Source: Tretioscincus oriximinensis
Taxonomy: Eukaryota; Chordata; Lepidosauria; Squamata; Gymnophthalmidae
Length of the DNA: 64,000 bases
Assembly: GCA_022410635.1 (NCBI GenBank)
Contig: JAJVDF010000779.1
Coordinates: 347,924-411,923, forward strand
Direction of reading: 5' to 3'
The translations under genes were made by a program, and so were the position numbers. How positions within the stretch are numbered: position 1 is the stretch's first letter; the number at the start of each line of letters is the position of its first letter. This document shows, piece by piece, positions 22,741-34,080 of this stretch. The notes below the pieces were generated by a model. That model did no database searches. It was not told where the DNA came from and saw only the letters and a program-made list of their open reading frames with translations.

Positions 22741-23055
22741 ATGTTCATACTCCTCTGGATTACAGTGGCAAGACTGAGGGGGAAACCATGTTGCATGGGC
22801 AATTCAGAGATTTCATACTTTCATGCCCAGGCTCTTTCCACAATATCTCTTGATATAAGGGTGCCAGCAAAGAGCCCCTAGCACTGAAAACTGGTCCATG
22901 AATAAAAACCCATCAATTTCTCATCCTTCGGTATGCCAGTAGTAGAATGAAGAATGTGAATAACCACCATCAAAAGGTCCATGAAGTGCTGTGGAAGCTT
23001 GCTCTTCGACAATTCCTATGACATGAAATATAAAATCACCTGAGGTATAAAAAGA
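22741..23055. other. No gene seen
   Basis: About 315 bp between the L1 and a SINE; nothing recognised. Confidence 0.4.
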
Positions 23056-23283
23056 AGACAAGTCTTCTTGCTTTTCTCAACCCAAAGGGAATCAGAGTGC
23101 CTCTCATAACCTTCTCAGCTTCTCTCCACAACAGGTACCTTGTGAAGTAGGTGGGACTGGGAGAGCTCTGAAGGATGGTGACTAGCCCAAGGTCACCCAG
23201 CTGGCTTCATGAAGGAGTGCAGAATCAAACCGGGAGACTTCAAGATAAGAGCCTGACACTCTAACCACTTCACCACGCTGGAA
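23056..23283 (-). mobile_element. tRNA-derived SINE, family S1, full length
   Basis: On the minus strand the head reads CCAGCGTGGTGAAGTGG, TTAGAGTGTCAGGC, with a B-box-like GGTTTGATTC. The body has CCAGCTGGGTGACCTTGGGC, and the tail CTCTGATTCCCTTTGGGTTG ends in AAGACTTGTCTTC. Here the tail resembles that of family S2 more than that of the 55.6-kb copy. Confidence 0.82.
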
Positions 23284-23892
23284 TGGATTATAACACACAG
23301 GTTTTTTCATGATTTAAATATGAATCCACGTAAATACAAACCAGAGTGAAAGAAACTTCCCCAGTTTTTTCAGCAGCTTAATCTGAAGCTCTTGTTTGTG
23401 GTGCTGAATGAATTGCCCACTAATGGGAGGAAGGAAGCTACGGCCCACTGAACGAAGTTATGTCTGAATAAATTTTACAAAAGGATTTTCAAATGAACTT
23501 TATGTGTTTATTCCTAATCTACTTGTACCATCTGGCTACAGTGGTACCAGAAACTTTTGTTTTTCCCCCTTCGGAATCGCCTTCTTTGAATCTGCTTGCC
23601 TCATTGACTTTCCACTTCTTTTCCAATCTCATCAGAAAATGCATCTTTTTCTCCTTTGCCTATAGCTCCTAATTTCCCCCTTTCCCTGCTATTATTTAAC
23701 ACTGTTAACCGTTGCATTTTCTTGTATGTTGTAAATAATGAAGCATAAAACCTTCCATAAAGAATGGGCCACAAGCTGTTACATTTAGGGATGCCGGTAT
23801 TTTCAAAATAAATAAGCAGAAATGTTTTAGTCTTTTGTCTTCAATTCCTGATTATTGGGAAAACCTGAAGGCAACACCTTAGTTTCTTCAAC
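23284..23892. other. No gene seen
   Basis: About 600 bp without recognised features. Confidence 0.4.
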
Positions 23893-24250
23893 ATCAGAAC
23901 GTAAGAGGAGGTCTGCTGTCCCTCTGGTCAATTATCCTGCCTCACACAGCAGCCCACCAATTCCCTTTGGGTCTTCACAAGCAGAATAAAAAGTCTTCAC
24001 CCCACTTGACTCTCCACCCAGAGGAACCTTGATTGTCTCTCCAACTTAGAGGCAGTACTTAAGGATGCATTGATATAGTTTGCCTCCATGAATTTGTCTA
24101 ACCTTTCTTAAAGCTATTTAGACTGGTAACTGTCACATCCTCGTCTGATAGTAAATTCCATTGACCAATGGTCCTCTTGAGGGTGTGTGTTAACTTTCCC
24201 TCTGCCCGTCTTATCTGCTTTGCCTATCAGCTTCGAAGAGCGCTCCCTAG
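23893..24250 (-). mobile_element. CR1 LINE 3' end, old
   Basis: TCAGAACGTAAGAGGAGG, CACACAGCAGCCCACCAATT, AAAGCTATTTAGACTGGTAAC, TAGTAAATTCCATTGACCAA and AGAGCGCTCCCTAGTTCTA keep the order of the CR1 3' end in reverse complement. Strongly diverged. Confidence 0.7.
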
Positions 24251-24417
24251 TTCTAGACTGGGGCAGCTCCAAAGAGAGCACACAGCAAGGTGGGAAGCTG
24301 TGGACATGCCCTTAAGTAGGTGTTACTACCTGGTTGAAGTTATTGAGGATTTGAAGAAGCCATGCAGAAGTGAACCATGGTACTTATAATGTGTTTTTTA
24401 ACCAAAAGGTGGTGCAC

Positions 24418-24582
24418 TTAGCTATTGTTGCTTTCTCCACAACAGACACTCTGTGAAGTTAGCGGGGCTGAGAGTGTTCTAAAGAACTGTGACTGGCCTA
24501 AAGTCACCCAGCTGCCTTCATGAAGGAGAGTGGGATTGAACTGGGAGACTACCAGATAGGAGTCCAACACTCTAGGTTCTAC
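24418..24582 (-). mobile_element. tRNA-derived SINE, family S1, partial
   Basis: CTTTCTCCACAACAGACACT, AAAGTCACCCAGCTGCC, TTCATGAAGGAG, and TTGAACTGGGAGACTACC match S1 on the minus strand. Head and tail are both incomplete. Confidence 0.75.
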
Positions 24583-24589
24583 AAACTGA

Positions 24590-24960
24590 CAATGGGTGCA
24601 TCAGGTTGCTATTCAAAGTTGACTGTTTGGGTATGTACTTTTAATCCTGAAAAATGATACTAAACCAGAAAAAAGTGCCTTGTCCCTTGAGCGCAGGTTC
24701 TTCACTGATATGTGCCAGGTCAACCTGGATTCAGCATTCAGTCTTAAGGCCCTAAAAGCCAATACTAAAATCATAAAATGGCCCCTTGCCTGAATTGGTA
24801 GCCAATGGAGAACTCCACAAGCTGCCGAGATATGTGCATAAATAGGGAGGTTTAGAATCACATGAATTGCTGTATTTTGGAGTACGGTTGATGGCAGTAA
24901 GGAGCATTGTGGGAAGCTGAAGCCGAATGATCTAAACAAAGTGCCCAAGTGTGGGATGCT
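24590..24960 (-). mobile_element. L2-type LINE ORF2 C-terminal fragment
   Basis: The minus frame within 24948-24613 includes VLHWLPIQARGHFMILVLAF and RALRL, which is the L2-clade LHWLPVxxRIxFKILxLxFKAL block near the C-terminus of ORF2. The remaining residues are decayed. No 3' tail is attached, so both ends are truncated. Confidence 0.7.
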
Positions 24961-26469
24961 TGTTGTAATCTATCATCTTTATAGTCAAAGTCATAATTCC
25001 CTTTCAGTTCTGGAAACAAAGAGTGCACAAAACCCCCACCCCAGAAGAATACCAGAATAGGCTGCAGTGGTGGCATAACATCACCTTTGCTTAAGGCTAA
25101 ACTCAAGGGCATAAACAAACCCTTGGGCAGGGACTTCTGTGCGTGAAGGAGAATTTTGACATCAACAGGAAACATGGTTGATCGTGGAACTGTTAACAGT
25201 GGCTAAACCTGCTTTGCAGCTGCATCCTGCATAGCAGAGATGGCCAACCTGTAACCCTACAAATCTATCGAGGTGATAACATTCAGCATAGTCAAGGGTG
25301 CAGAACCACAGCCAAGGGCTATGAGTGCCTCTGCTACGCATTTTCTCAAAAGCCACTCAATTATGTCCATTGGGGTGACTTCCCAGTAAAGGTACAATGG
25401 CCTTTGCCAATTCAATGCTGATTGGTGGCAGGATGCATTTCTTTTTCATACTGAATGGGAAGAACTGGCTTGGTTTAGGTGCAATAGGGTTTTGATTGTT
25501 TTTTAACGCCAACATCTCAGCAGGGTTAATTTTCTAAGGCACAGGCTTAAATCTCTGTGAAAAGGTTGTGTAATATGATGTCTCTTATTTTATCAACCTT
25601 GTTCAGCACTCATCTAATTTTCTGATAGGTTTCCTGTATCCTTAATGAGCTGTTATAAAATTGCACCTTCTGATGCAAAGGTTTATTTTGCTTCAATGAC
25701 ACTGGGACAGGAATAAGTTCACACTGAATTTACAGCTTATTTTAAACACTGTGCCTGGCATAATAGCCCTTCATCCCTCAATTTCATAGGGCATTTGCAG
25801 TGAATCGATATGAGCTTACCCAAGGACCAGTATATATACATATATAGGTACAGCCTTTGGTTGAAAGGTAGCTCAGGGAACTCTCACCTTACATTAAACG
25901 AGCTCTTTCTCCTCCTGCTGGCCAGAGGGTTGAAGTGTGGGTTTGTCCTTCTTTTATGTTTTGATTTTTATTTTATTTTTGCAATATCTCCGTATTGTGT
26001 TTCTTGCATACATGATGGTCAGATGTTCAAGACATAAATATTTCAAAACACTGAAGAACCAAAAGGCTCTAAGCAAGACAGCAGCAGCTAACCTTTGATG
26101 CTTAGTTTCTTCTGACTGAATTCCTGCCAGGATGGAAGGCAGAGATTTTAAACATGTTTTATTCTGCATTTCATAGTTTGGTGTTTTACAGAGGCTGCAT
26201 CTGCACTTATCCGTCAGGAATGTCAGACCATTCCCACCCAGTGCAGGGAAGAATAATCCACCATGTTTGCGCCCTAGGGGCAGAAACCGTCTTGCATTTG
26301 GCCTAGAGTTTTGTAATATATGAACAAGGTGAACTAAATTTTCCTGAATTATCTTGTCCCCTTTCATCCCATGACTGGGTGACAGGATGGAATCAGTGTT
26401 AGGAGCTCTGGAAGCCAGATATCGGGCACATATCTGGTGCAGCCTGAATTATCTCATACGTGCAGAGCG
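24961..26469. other. No gene seen
   Basis: About 1.5 kb. Minus frames at 24858-25175, 25162-25356 and 25954-26367 have no recognisable domains or splice context. A short ATATAC run lies near 25833-25845. Confidence 0.4.
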
Positions 26470-26640
26470 TTCATGGAATTTTTAATGATGTTGCTTCCTG
26501 TACATGACAGGAGATGACATCAAAAGTGACATCACTTCCTGTCACGCACAAAAATGATGTCTCTCTGGGTCCCATTCTCTGGAAGTAAATACCAGAAGTG
26601 ACTTTAAATTGATGCCACTTCCAGTACAATGGCTGCCCCC
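26470..26640 (-). repeat. Repeat rich in GGAAGTGATGTCA-type motifs, copy 1
   Basis: The reverse complement contains GGAAGTGGCATCA, GACAGGAAGTGATGTCACTT and CAGGAAGCAACATC. The same motif series occurs at 50985-51135 on the plus strand. Each unit joins an ETS-like GGAAGTG with a CRE-like TGATGTCA. It is probably a dispersed repeat; regulatory activity is not shown. Confidence 0.5.
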
Positions 26641-27324
26641 TGGTAAGGGGAGGGGGTAGCCATTTGCTTCCTTGTGTACCCCTACACAAGATCTGGGATC
26701 TTGTGAAGGATACACGATCTTGGAGTCTGCATGAGTTTTTCGTGCTGCCCCCAGCTCTGGATGAAATGTACTCTACTTTTGAGCAGGCATGTCCTGTCAT
26801 GTGCAGACTAGAAAGGGCTAACTCATGCACATNATCTAGACTGGGGGTAAACACATAAAAGACCTTTATCAATATTGATTCATAATGTTGACTTATGCTA
26901 CAAAAATGGTAGGTTGAAATTGAAGGGGTGAAGCTCCATTTAGAGTCTGGACCAACCCCTGTGACACTAGTAATGCCACAGTACATGTCACCATTGGACA
27001 TGAACACAATAAATTGTATCAAACTAACTTCAGAAATGTAACTTTTTGTTCCCTGAGTGATTTTTTTTCTCTTTAGTGGTGGTATTATGGCTGTGGTGTG
27101 AGGCACCCAAAGGGATTTTCACCTACAGAAGTGTTCCCCCCTTGCATTGCAAGTTGCTTCATCATATATATGTAGACAAGGGGATAAGAATGATTTATGT
27201 CAAGTGCACAATTTTGTATCCTAATCCCCTAGACACCTTGAGGTGAATGTCATATTCCTGAAAAAGACTTCATCCCTTTAAACATGATGATATGATGAAC
27301 AAGACCCCTCAGATCTAGAACAGT
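26641..27324. other. No gene seen
   Basis: A 211-codon minus frame (27106-26471) spans this stretch and the preceding repeat. It contains an N at 26832 and no recognisable domain. I regard it as chance. Confidence 0.4.
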
Positions 27325-27400
27325 AAGTATTCTTTCTTTCCTTCTTTCCCTCCTTCCTTTCTTTATTCATTCTTTCTTTCCCTCCTTCCCTCTTTAGCCC
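27325..27400 (+). repeat. (CTTT/CCTT)n pyrimidine repeat
   Basis: Pure pyrimidine runs of TTTC, CCTT and CCCT units interrupted by ATTCAT. Confidence 0.85.
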
Positions 27401-28644
27401 TGATCACTTCTTTACTTTTAACATGTCCCTCCGACCCCCACACCCTGATTAGACCAAATAATTAGGTTCATTCTTCAGGAGTAAATAACAGAAATAGCAG
27501 AAATAAAGATAAAACAAAATAAAGCCTGAAATAAAGCAAAACCAATCTATTGGTGAAATTATGTTTTAACAAACATCAAAGAAAATGCTGAACAAAAAAA
27601 TGGTGCTCAAGTACTGATCTTTGTTGCTCAACTACCGACCAGACATACATTTGGATTGATGATAAACAGCAAACCTCCCACATCATCCATTGCTGACCCC
27701 CCCACGGCCAACTTCTCACTCATTTTCAAAGAAATCAATACCTAATTTCCCTTCGGCACCTTAAAGGTCACAGAAGTATTTATTGACGCTAGTGCTATCT
27801 TCACCCTGATCTTACCTTAGCTGTTCTAGGGTCATGAATGGAATTGAATGGCTCAAATTCATGGTCACAGCAGGGTTAAGGCAAACAAAAGCTTGTCGCG
27901 AGGATAAACACGTTATTGTGTGTTTAGTCTCAGGAAGGGGAAAGATCCCGAGGAAGGTCACCTTGTTTAATTCATACATTATGTGGGTCAGCTGCATGGC
28001 ACAGTCACAAGCAAAAAGACACTTGATATTTGGGGACATCAACCGAGAGATCTCCCTGCTCAAACGTTAATTCAAGATAACCATGTCCATCTGGTCATGA
28101 TGGAGTTAGGAGGTATAATCTTGGCTAGTGGAATAGATACTTAGTCAAGAAAACAAGACAGCTTTTCATACACTACAGACTGAGGGGTCAGAAACACCAG
28201 CAGGAAAAAATAAAATAGCAACCACATTTCACTTTCTTTCCTGGCCCTCTGGCAAATTGTTGGACTCACACAGTGGTAGTTATGCCCCTGAAACTTCCTA
28301 CCATTCAGACTTGGGCCAACATCTTGTAGATTTCTTCAAATAATGAGACAAACTGTGTTCCCGAGTAACATGTCAATTTTTTATTGGTTTTATTGGTCCA
28401 AGAGTGTCCATAAATAGCACTCCTGGAGAACCAGTGATGAGCCAGCTATAGTTAGGACCAAGGAAGGGGCATTCAGCTGAGCAAACTGGGCAAAATGGTG
28501 GCCATGCCAGGGGCACTAGTTATTCCCAATGAAGAATTTGAGTTCTATGGAACCTTGCGTGGGTTTGATGCGGAGGAGGTAAGAAGTGGTTCCCAAACAG
28601 CTCCTTTCCGCAAGCATTCAGGAAAGTTATTTGAATCATGAAAT
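27401..28644. other. No gene seen; weak gag/pol-like traces
   Basis: About 1.2 kb. The peptide VTEVFIDASAIFTLI at about 27768-27812 recalls the aspartic protease core (hydrophobic-hydrophobic-D-S/T-G-A) of LTR retrotransposons, but the Gly is missing and no flanking gag or pol can be followed. A 55-codon frame near 28465-28630 is not recognisable. Confidence 0.25.
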
Positions 28645-28684
28645 CATAGAGTTGGAAGGGACATCCAGGTTCTTCAGGTTAATA
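28645..28684 (-). mobile_element. CR1 3' tip (second subtype)
   Basis: GAAATCATAGAGTTGGAAGG GACATCCAGG is the reverse complement of the last bases of the TGATTCTATG-type CR1. Confidence 0.65.
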
Positions 28685-29149
28685 GGCGGACACTGTGTTA
28701 GAGGAGGAAGTGGTAGGCGGGTGTCCATTAAAACCACATTATATACTTTTTAAAAATGCCTCACAGCTGACCAAGCCACCAACGTTGGAAACAGATGATG
28801 CACTATGCGGCTCACAGCTGCTAAAGTTATTCTTCCCAGAACAAGTACTGGGGGAGCACTTTTCTGGCTGTGGAATGGCAACTGTCCGGTGACACTGGTG
28901 TTTGTGCTCATCATGTCTCGCTGCTCAGAGGAAAGCCAAGCTCTGAAGACAGACTGTTCTCCTTCCTATGGGGGTTTAGTGCCTGGTGTAAGGTTGCCCC
29001 ACTGTAAAGAGTTTACTATGGAGGAAGGGAAAGGAGAAGCAGAAGCCAGAAAGCACAGAGTTGAGCAAGCTGAGCACAGAATTTGCAGGGGATGGGCAAA
29101 TTCTAGGCAGGGATGGCGTAATGTAAGAAGACAGAGAGGGGAAAAAAAG
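28685..29149. other. No gene seen
   Basis: Purine-rich toward 29000-29150. The 119-codon frame 28805-29164 is low in complexity at its end and not recognisable. Confidence 0.35.
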
Positions 29150-29366
29150 AGGATGGGAAAGTAGGAAGAATTCAGAAGATGTTTGAAGATGCACCTGTTT
29201 AACCTGGTCTTTGTCTGAAAAAACAGCTCTCCCTTCCCTACTTTCAAATATTGTTGCTCTAACCTGTTAATTTTTTTTATTGTTAACTTTACTCAGGTAT
29301 AGGGAGGGTATAGAAATGTAAACAAACAAACAAACAAATAAACAATAAATAAATAAATAAATAAAC
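29150..29366 (+). mobile_element. L2-type LINE 3' end
   Basis: A plus frame reads FRRCLKMHLFNLVF at about 29170-29212, the last residues of L2-clade ORF2. A non-coding end with TTTATTGTTAAC and AGGTATAGGGAGGG follows, then AAAC and AAAT repeats. Confidence 0.7.
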
Positions 29367-29423
29367 AGCATACCACATACAATAGCTGTATCTCCTTTAT
29401 GTTGGGTGTACAACCAATATAAC

Positions 29424-29444
29424 ACTACATATATATATATATAT
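29424..29444 (+). repeat. (AT)n
   Basis: About nine AT units after ACTAC. Confidence 0.85.
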
Positions 29445-29569
29445 CCTATGTTAAAGTCCTTGTGTATAACAAATTATCTATTTATTCCACCAGAGTGTAT
29501 CATGTATCCATATTCATAATACTAGATCACAAATGCTTATTATGTTCAATGAGTCCTGTCCCTGCATAT

Positions 29570-31527
29570 TGAGGAGCACATTGCAAAGAATATTAAAAGA
29601 AATAATAAGGACATTTTCAAATACATCAGAAATAAGAAACCTACCAGGAAAATAGTCGAACCACTAGACAGCAATGGACAAAAGGAGGATGTGGAAATTT
29701 CAGAGAGGTTAAATTATTTTTTTGCTTCAGTTTTCACTGCAGAAGACAAAGGGTATTTACCCGCAACAGATTTAGTCTTCTCAGTAAGAATCCCAGAGGA
29801 ATTAAGCTGGATAGAGATAACAAGGGAGGAGGTCCTTGCTAGCCTTAATAAGCTGAACGTTAATAAATCCCCAGGGCCAGATGGCATTCACCTAAGAATT
29901 CTTAAAGAACTCAAATGTGAAATTGCTGAACTCCTGATCAAAATATTTAATCTTTCCTTAAGATCAGGCACAGTACCAGTAGATTGGAGGGTAACTAACG
30001 TAACACCAATCTTCAAAAAAGGATCCCGGGGTGATCCTGGAAATTATAGACCTGTCAGTTTGACATCATTTCCAGGAAAAGTGTTGGAAACCATAATTAA
30101 GGACATTACTAAACACATGGAGAAGCACGCATTGCTGAATGAAACTCAGCATGGCTTCAGCAAGGGTAAGTCATGCCTTACCAACTTGCTAGAATTCTTT
30201 GAGGGTGTTAACACACATGTGGATAAAGGGGATCCAGTCGATATTGTCTATCTAGATTTTCAGAAGGCTTCTGATAAAGTCCCCCATAAAAGGCCCTTAA
30301 AAAAGCTCCACACTCATGGTGTAAGAGGTCAGATTTTGTCCTGGATTGGAAACTGTCTAAAAGATAGAAAAAAGAAGGTAGTATTAAATGGACAGTTCTC
30401 TGAATGGAAAGAGGTATGAAGTGGCAAGAAGTACCCCGGGGGTCCATACTGGGACCTTTGCTTTTCAATATATTCATAAACAATCTGGATGCCAAGGTAA
30501 ATAGTGAAGTAGCCAAATTTGCAGATGACACTAAATAGTTCAGAGTAGTGAAAACTGAAAATGATTGTAAGGCACTCCAGAGTGATCTATTGAAATTGGG
30601 TGAGTGGGCATCAAAGTGGCAAATGCACTTCAATTTAAGCAAGTGCAAAGTCATGCACATTGTGGTAAAGAACCCCAATTACTCCTACCAACTGATGGGA
30701 AACAAGCTTTCTTTGACCGAGCAAGAAAAGGATCTTGGGGTGTTGGTGGACAGTTCAATGAAGATGTCAACCCAGTGTGCAGCAGCAGCAAAAAAGGCAA
30801 ATTCCATGTTGGGGATAATTAAGAAATTGAAAACAAGTCAGCAAATGTTGTTTTGCCTTTTTATAAATCTGTGGTGAGGCCACATATGGAATACTGTGTT
30901 TAATTCTGGTCACCACATCTCAAGAGGGATATTGTGGAATTAGAAATGGTGCAGAAAAGGGGAACAAGAATGATCAAGGGTCTGGAGCATCACCCTTATG
31001 AAGTCAGGCTGCAACGTCTGGGCCTCTTCAGCCTCAAAAGGTAACGTTTGAGGGGGGATCTAATTGTTGTGTACAAAATCATGCATGGGATGGATAGGGT
31101 GAATAGAGAAAACTGTTTTCTCTATCACACACTAGGACTAGATGGCACTCCTTGAACCTGATGGGCAGAAAAGTGAGAACAGACAAAGGAAAGTATTTTT
31201 TCACCCAGAGGGTCATCAGCCTGTGGAATTTACTTCCTGAAGAGATGGTGGTAGCTAACAGCTTGGATAGCTTCAAGACAGAACTAGATAGGTTTATGGA
31301 CACCAAGGGTATAACTGGGTACTAGGATGGATGTCTGGATGCTGCCCCTGGGATGGAGCAACAGGTAGTGCTCCTGAAATGCAGGGAGTCATGAACAGGT
31401 GTATATTTTGCTTTCCTCTGTTTGGACTTCCCAGGTGCATTTGGTGGGCCTCTGCATGACACAGAATGCCGGACTAGATGGGCTGTGGCCTGATCCAGTA
31501 CGGCTCTTCTTATGTTCTTATGTTCAT
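29570..31527 (+). mobile_element. CR1 LINE, about 2 kb, reverse transcriptase to 3' tail
   Basis: This is the longest CR1 copy here: a 5'-truncated insertion from just before the reverse transcriptase to the TATGTTCTTATGTTC tail. The coding part is described separately. The 3' non-coding portion from about 31190 contains GGAATTTACTTCCTGAAGAG, GATGGATGTCTGGATGCTGC and GGACTAGATGGGCTGTGGCC, which serve here as the reference for the many short 3' ends. No clear target duplication was found (only CATATT near both ends). Confidence 0.9.
29584..31045 (+). pseudogene. CR1 ORF2 reverse transcriptase and C-terminus, broken
   Basis: The main frame (29691-30419, 242 codons, open also upstream) has the linker NYFFASVF, NKSPGPDGIHL, TPIFKKGSRGDPGNYRPVSL (reverse transcriptase blocks 1-2), GFSKGKSCLTNLLEF and the palm motif YLDFQKASDKVPH. 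Its usual AFDKVPH has Phe changed to Ser. The frame then shifts after FSEWKEV at about 30417. In the next frame the catalytic FADD survives (30518-30529), but a stop at 30536-30538 follows at once where Leu is expected. The frame 30548-30877 continues with WASKWQMHFNLSKCKVMH and LTEQEKDLGVLVDSSMKM until a second frameshift near 30825. At least three lesions make it non-functional, although the sequence is still easy to read, so it is of moderate age. Confidence 0.9.
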
Positions 31528-32388
31528 ATTCATATAACTTAGTAGATATGCTTAAATGGTCTCAGTGATCCAAATAGATATACAACAGTTCACGTTAGAG
31601 TGGTCCAAAACATCTCTATGCTCTCTAAAACCCTGTATTTGTCCAAATCTTGGTGTATGTCCAAATCCTTCATGAATGTAGATAGGAAAGAAGTAAAGAA
31701 AAAAACAAGGAAAGAGAAGAAGCAGAAGAAGAAGAGAACCAGCAGCAGAAGCAGAAGAATTAAGTCCATTGCCATAGGGAGAACACTAGAGCTCACTGTA
31801 TCCCACTGTAAGGCAGTGGGCTTGATTCCAATAGTGTATATATATATATATATATATATTATTTTCTTCCTGCAAATCACCCAATATGGATAAGGAATAA
31901 AACCACCTGGCAAAGAGTGGCCAACTAATGTTACCTCACAACTATTTAATTCTGACATCCAGAAATGCCACTTTAAATAAAACTCATCTGATGGCTTTCT
32001 TAGTAACTAAAAGGAACCTGACATGGAATTCTGACTTCTAACCTTAAATCCTCCTAGTGGCAAACCTTAGCTGGAACTTAGGACCTTCCCATTATAAGAA
32101 CACACCTAATTATATTTTATTACCATGTACGTTTTCCTCTCTGAGCAACTGCCAATTAACTCTACTTACTCTGAGGAGAAAACTGCATCCAGATGGTTTA
32201 AGTGACTTGTCATGCTTGAACTTATTCTTCCTTCAGCTGGTTAATCTTTGATTAATAAAGACCTAAGCAACTGGAGCTTGCAGTTTATCAATGTGTCAAA
32301 TTAAATGTTCAAAAGACGCAAAGAGAAGCTGCTTATGCTTGTCTCCTTGCCTCTGTGCGTACATGAATGGCACCTCAGCCTCCTCTAA
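31528..32388. other. No gene seen
   Basis: About 860 bp. An AAGAAG-rich patch lies at 31700-31760, and an (AT)n run of about 22 bases at 31837-31860. No coding was recognised. Confidence 0.4.
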
Positions 32389-32562
32389 GGCCCTGTCCAA
32401 CTGAGCCTTATTCTGGGTTATATCTCGGTACAGAGCTTGGTCATCCACATGCCAGTGTAGGCTGTGGCAGGCCCCATTTGGGGCCTGCCATAGCCTACAC
32501 TAGCATGTAGATGGCACATTCCTATTCTGAGATACAGCCAAGAAGAAGGCTCACAGAGATAA
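32389..32562. mobile_element. Palindromic element, family FB-B, copy 2
   Basis: Left arm GGCCCTGTCCAACTGAGCC...ATCCACATGCCAGTGTAGGC and right arm GCCTACACTAGCATGTAGAT...GGCTCACAGAG are reverse complements with few mismatches. The centre GGCCCCATTTGGGGCC is itself a perfect palindrome (32470-32485). No coding, no clear target duplication. Confidence 0.78.
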
Positions 32563-32744
32563 AAATACAAAATACATGAAAACGTATTAGACAGAACAAC
32601 CCCTGGAGTCCTTGGCAATCGACATGCAGACTCTGTTTATTTATCTATACTTGGAAATTTTTAGAATAGAGTAGAATTAACAGATAAAATCCAGGATAGA
32701 TGTTTTAGAATGCTGCAGTGGTGAAAAGTCAAATTAGGGATAAA

Positions 32745-32799
32745 CAGTTTGATGTAGTAATTAGAGTGTTGGACTCTGATCTGGTAATCTCATCTGGTA
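32745..32799 (+). mobile_element. tRNA-derived SINE, family S1, head only
   Basis: CAGTTTGATGTAGTAATTAG AGTGTTGGACTC...CTGGTAATCTC matches the first 50 bases of S1, including the A-box region. The rest is missing. Confidence 0.65.
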
Positions 32800-32811
32800 G
32801 GGACAGGGATA

Positions 32812-33051
32812 AAGTTAACTGGAGCAGGTTCAGAGATGAGTTCCAAGGATGGTGTGTGGTCTAGAAACCATGTCTTATGAGGAACCGTTAAAGGATCTAG
32901 GGATGTTTAGTCTGCAAAAGAGAAGACTGAGAGGAGACCTGATAGCTGCCTACAAATATCTGAAGGGCTTTTCACAGAGCAGAGGGATCAACATTGTTCT
33001 CATTGGCACATGGAAGGACTAGAAACAATGGAATGAAACTACAGGGGAGTA
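32812..33051 (+). mobile_element. CR1 C-terminal fragment, outer part of inverted repeat left arm
   Basis: GGGATGTTTAGTCTGCAAAA GAGAAGACTGAGAGGAGACC TGATAGCTGCCTACAAATAT encodes [20 protein letters not shown], the conserved CR1 block after the reverse transcriptase. The part from about 32897 is almost identical to the reverse complement of 40188-40346; the part before that is clearly less similar. Confidence 0.8.
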
Positions 33052-33619
33052 GATTTTTTAAAAAGTAAATTTTTATTGAATTTACAGAATTTNACAAAAG
33101 AACAAAAAACACATAAATCATTCAAATCAATATAAATATAAATCCCCCACACTCCTCCCTCTAAGTTCACGGAAGTAGTCGCTGGTCCAATAACATCATT
33201 ATTGTATTTATCANGACTTCGTTTCTGGCACTCTCAATACCAGATCGTATCAGACAGTTCCAACTGGATGTCCAAGATGTCACGATGTNAGTTCCGAGGC
33301 TGCGCAGCCTTTTCCCCATATCATATCATAGATCATAAATTCTGATAAATACTCGTACCATTGTGATNGGTCCTTCCATCCTCTTACAATTGTGAGNTGG
33401 AAAGCTCAGATCNTGTTTTTTTTTTACTAAATACTGCAGTTGATTCGGTATTGTCCCATTATTTAACATAACCATAATATAATTGTTTTTTGTTCTTTTG
33501 ATGTTGATCTCTAAGATTTCATGTATCTCCATAGCAATTTGATTCCAATATGCTATAACTTCAATACAGTTAAATAACGTATGTATCAATGTCCCCCTTT
33601 CTGCGCACCCATGCCAGCA
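32897..33619. repeat. Left arm of ~720-bp inverted repeat
   Basis: The reverse complement of this segment matches 39631-40346 over its whole length, with only a handful of substitutions and one 9-base difference near 33260 (my estimate is about 98% identity by eye). It spans the junction between a CR1 piece and an L1 3' end, so the unit was duplicated after the L1 inserted. Confidence 0.85.
33052..33619 (-). mobile_element. L1-clade LINE 3' end, left copy
   Basis: The minus strand carries the L1 ORF2 end, with the Cys/His motif CWHGCAERGTLIHTLFNC (Cys-x3-Cys-x7-His-x4-Cys) and the degraded last residues. The 3' non-coding end and AATAAAAATTTACTTTTTAA follow. It interrupts CR1 sequence at 33051. 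Ns occur at 33093, 33214, 33289, 33368, 33397 and 33413. Its upstream end is lost in the assembly gap. Confidence 0.82.
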
Positions 33620-33794
33620 NNNNNNNNNNNNNNNNNNNNNNNNNNNNNNNNNNNNNNNNNNNNNNNNNNNNNNNNNNNNNNNNNNNNNNNNNNNNNNNNN
33701 NNNNNNNNNNNNNNNNNNNNNNNNNNNNNNNNNNNNNNNNNNNNNNNNNNNNNNNNNNNNNNNNNNNNNNNNNNNNNNNNNNNNNNNNNNNNNN
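33620..33794. other. Assembly gap (175 N)
   Basis: A run of Ns directly at the inner end of the inverted-repeat arm and before a TAA microsatellite. Frames crossing it are meaningless. Confidence 0.99.

Positions 33795-33859
<65 letters not shown>
33795..33859 (+). repeat. (TAA)n microsatellite
   Basis: About 21 perfect TAA units next to the gap; the gap may hold more of the same repeat. Confidence 0.95.
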
Positions 33860-33904
33860 GGGTATTACAAGGGTATTACAAATAATACTCTTTTCACCCT
33901 TTGC

Positions 33905-34080
33905 ACATAGCTTAGTAACTTTCTCCACAACAGACACTCTGTGAAGTAGGTGTGGATGAGAGAGTTCTAAAGAACTATGACTGGCTCAAGGTCACCCAGC
34001 TGGCTTCACCGAGGAGCATGGAATTGAACTACGAGATTACTTGATAAGCGTCCAGCAGTCTAACCACCACACTAAACTGT
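33905..34080 (-). mobile_element. tRNA-derived SINE, family S1, near full length
   Basis: TTTCTCCACAACAGACACTC, CAAGGTCACCCAGCTGGC, TTGAACTACGAGATTAC and CAGTCTAACCACCACACTAA match S1 on the minus strand from mid-body to head. The 3' tail is replaced by the TAA-rich segment. Confidence 0.8.

Noticed and set aside
26471..27106. 211-codon minus-strand open frame
   Set aside because: It crosses a dispersed repeat, contains an N, has no recognisable domain and no splice or start context.
27768..27812. Aspartic-protease-like VFIDASAIF
   Set aside because: The essential Gly is missing, and no gag, reverse transcriptase or LTR can be found around it; probably chance.
28465..28630. Possible exon with a GAGGTAAGA donor-like end
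   Set aside because: Fifty-five codons with no similarity I recognise and no partner exon; splice-like strings are common by chance.
33326..33937. 203-codon minus frame with many unknown residues
   Set aside because: It spans the assembly gap and the TAA repeat; only the L1 part is real.
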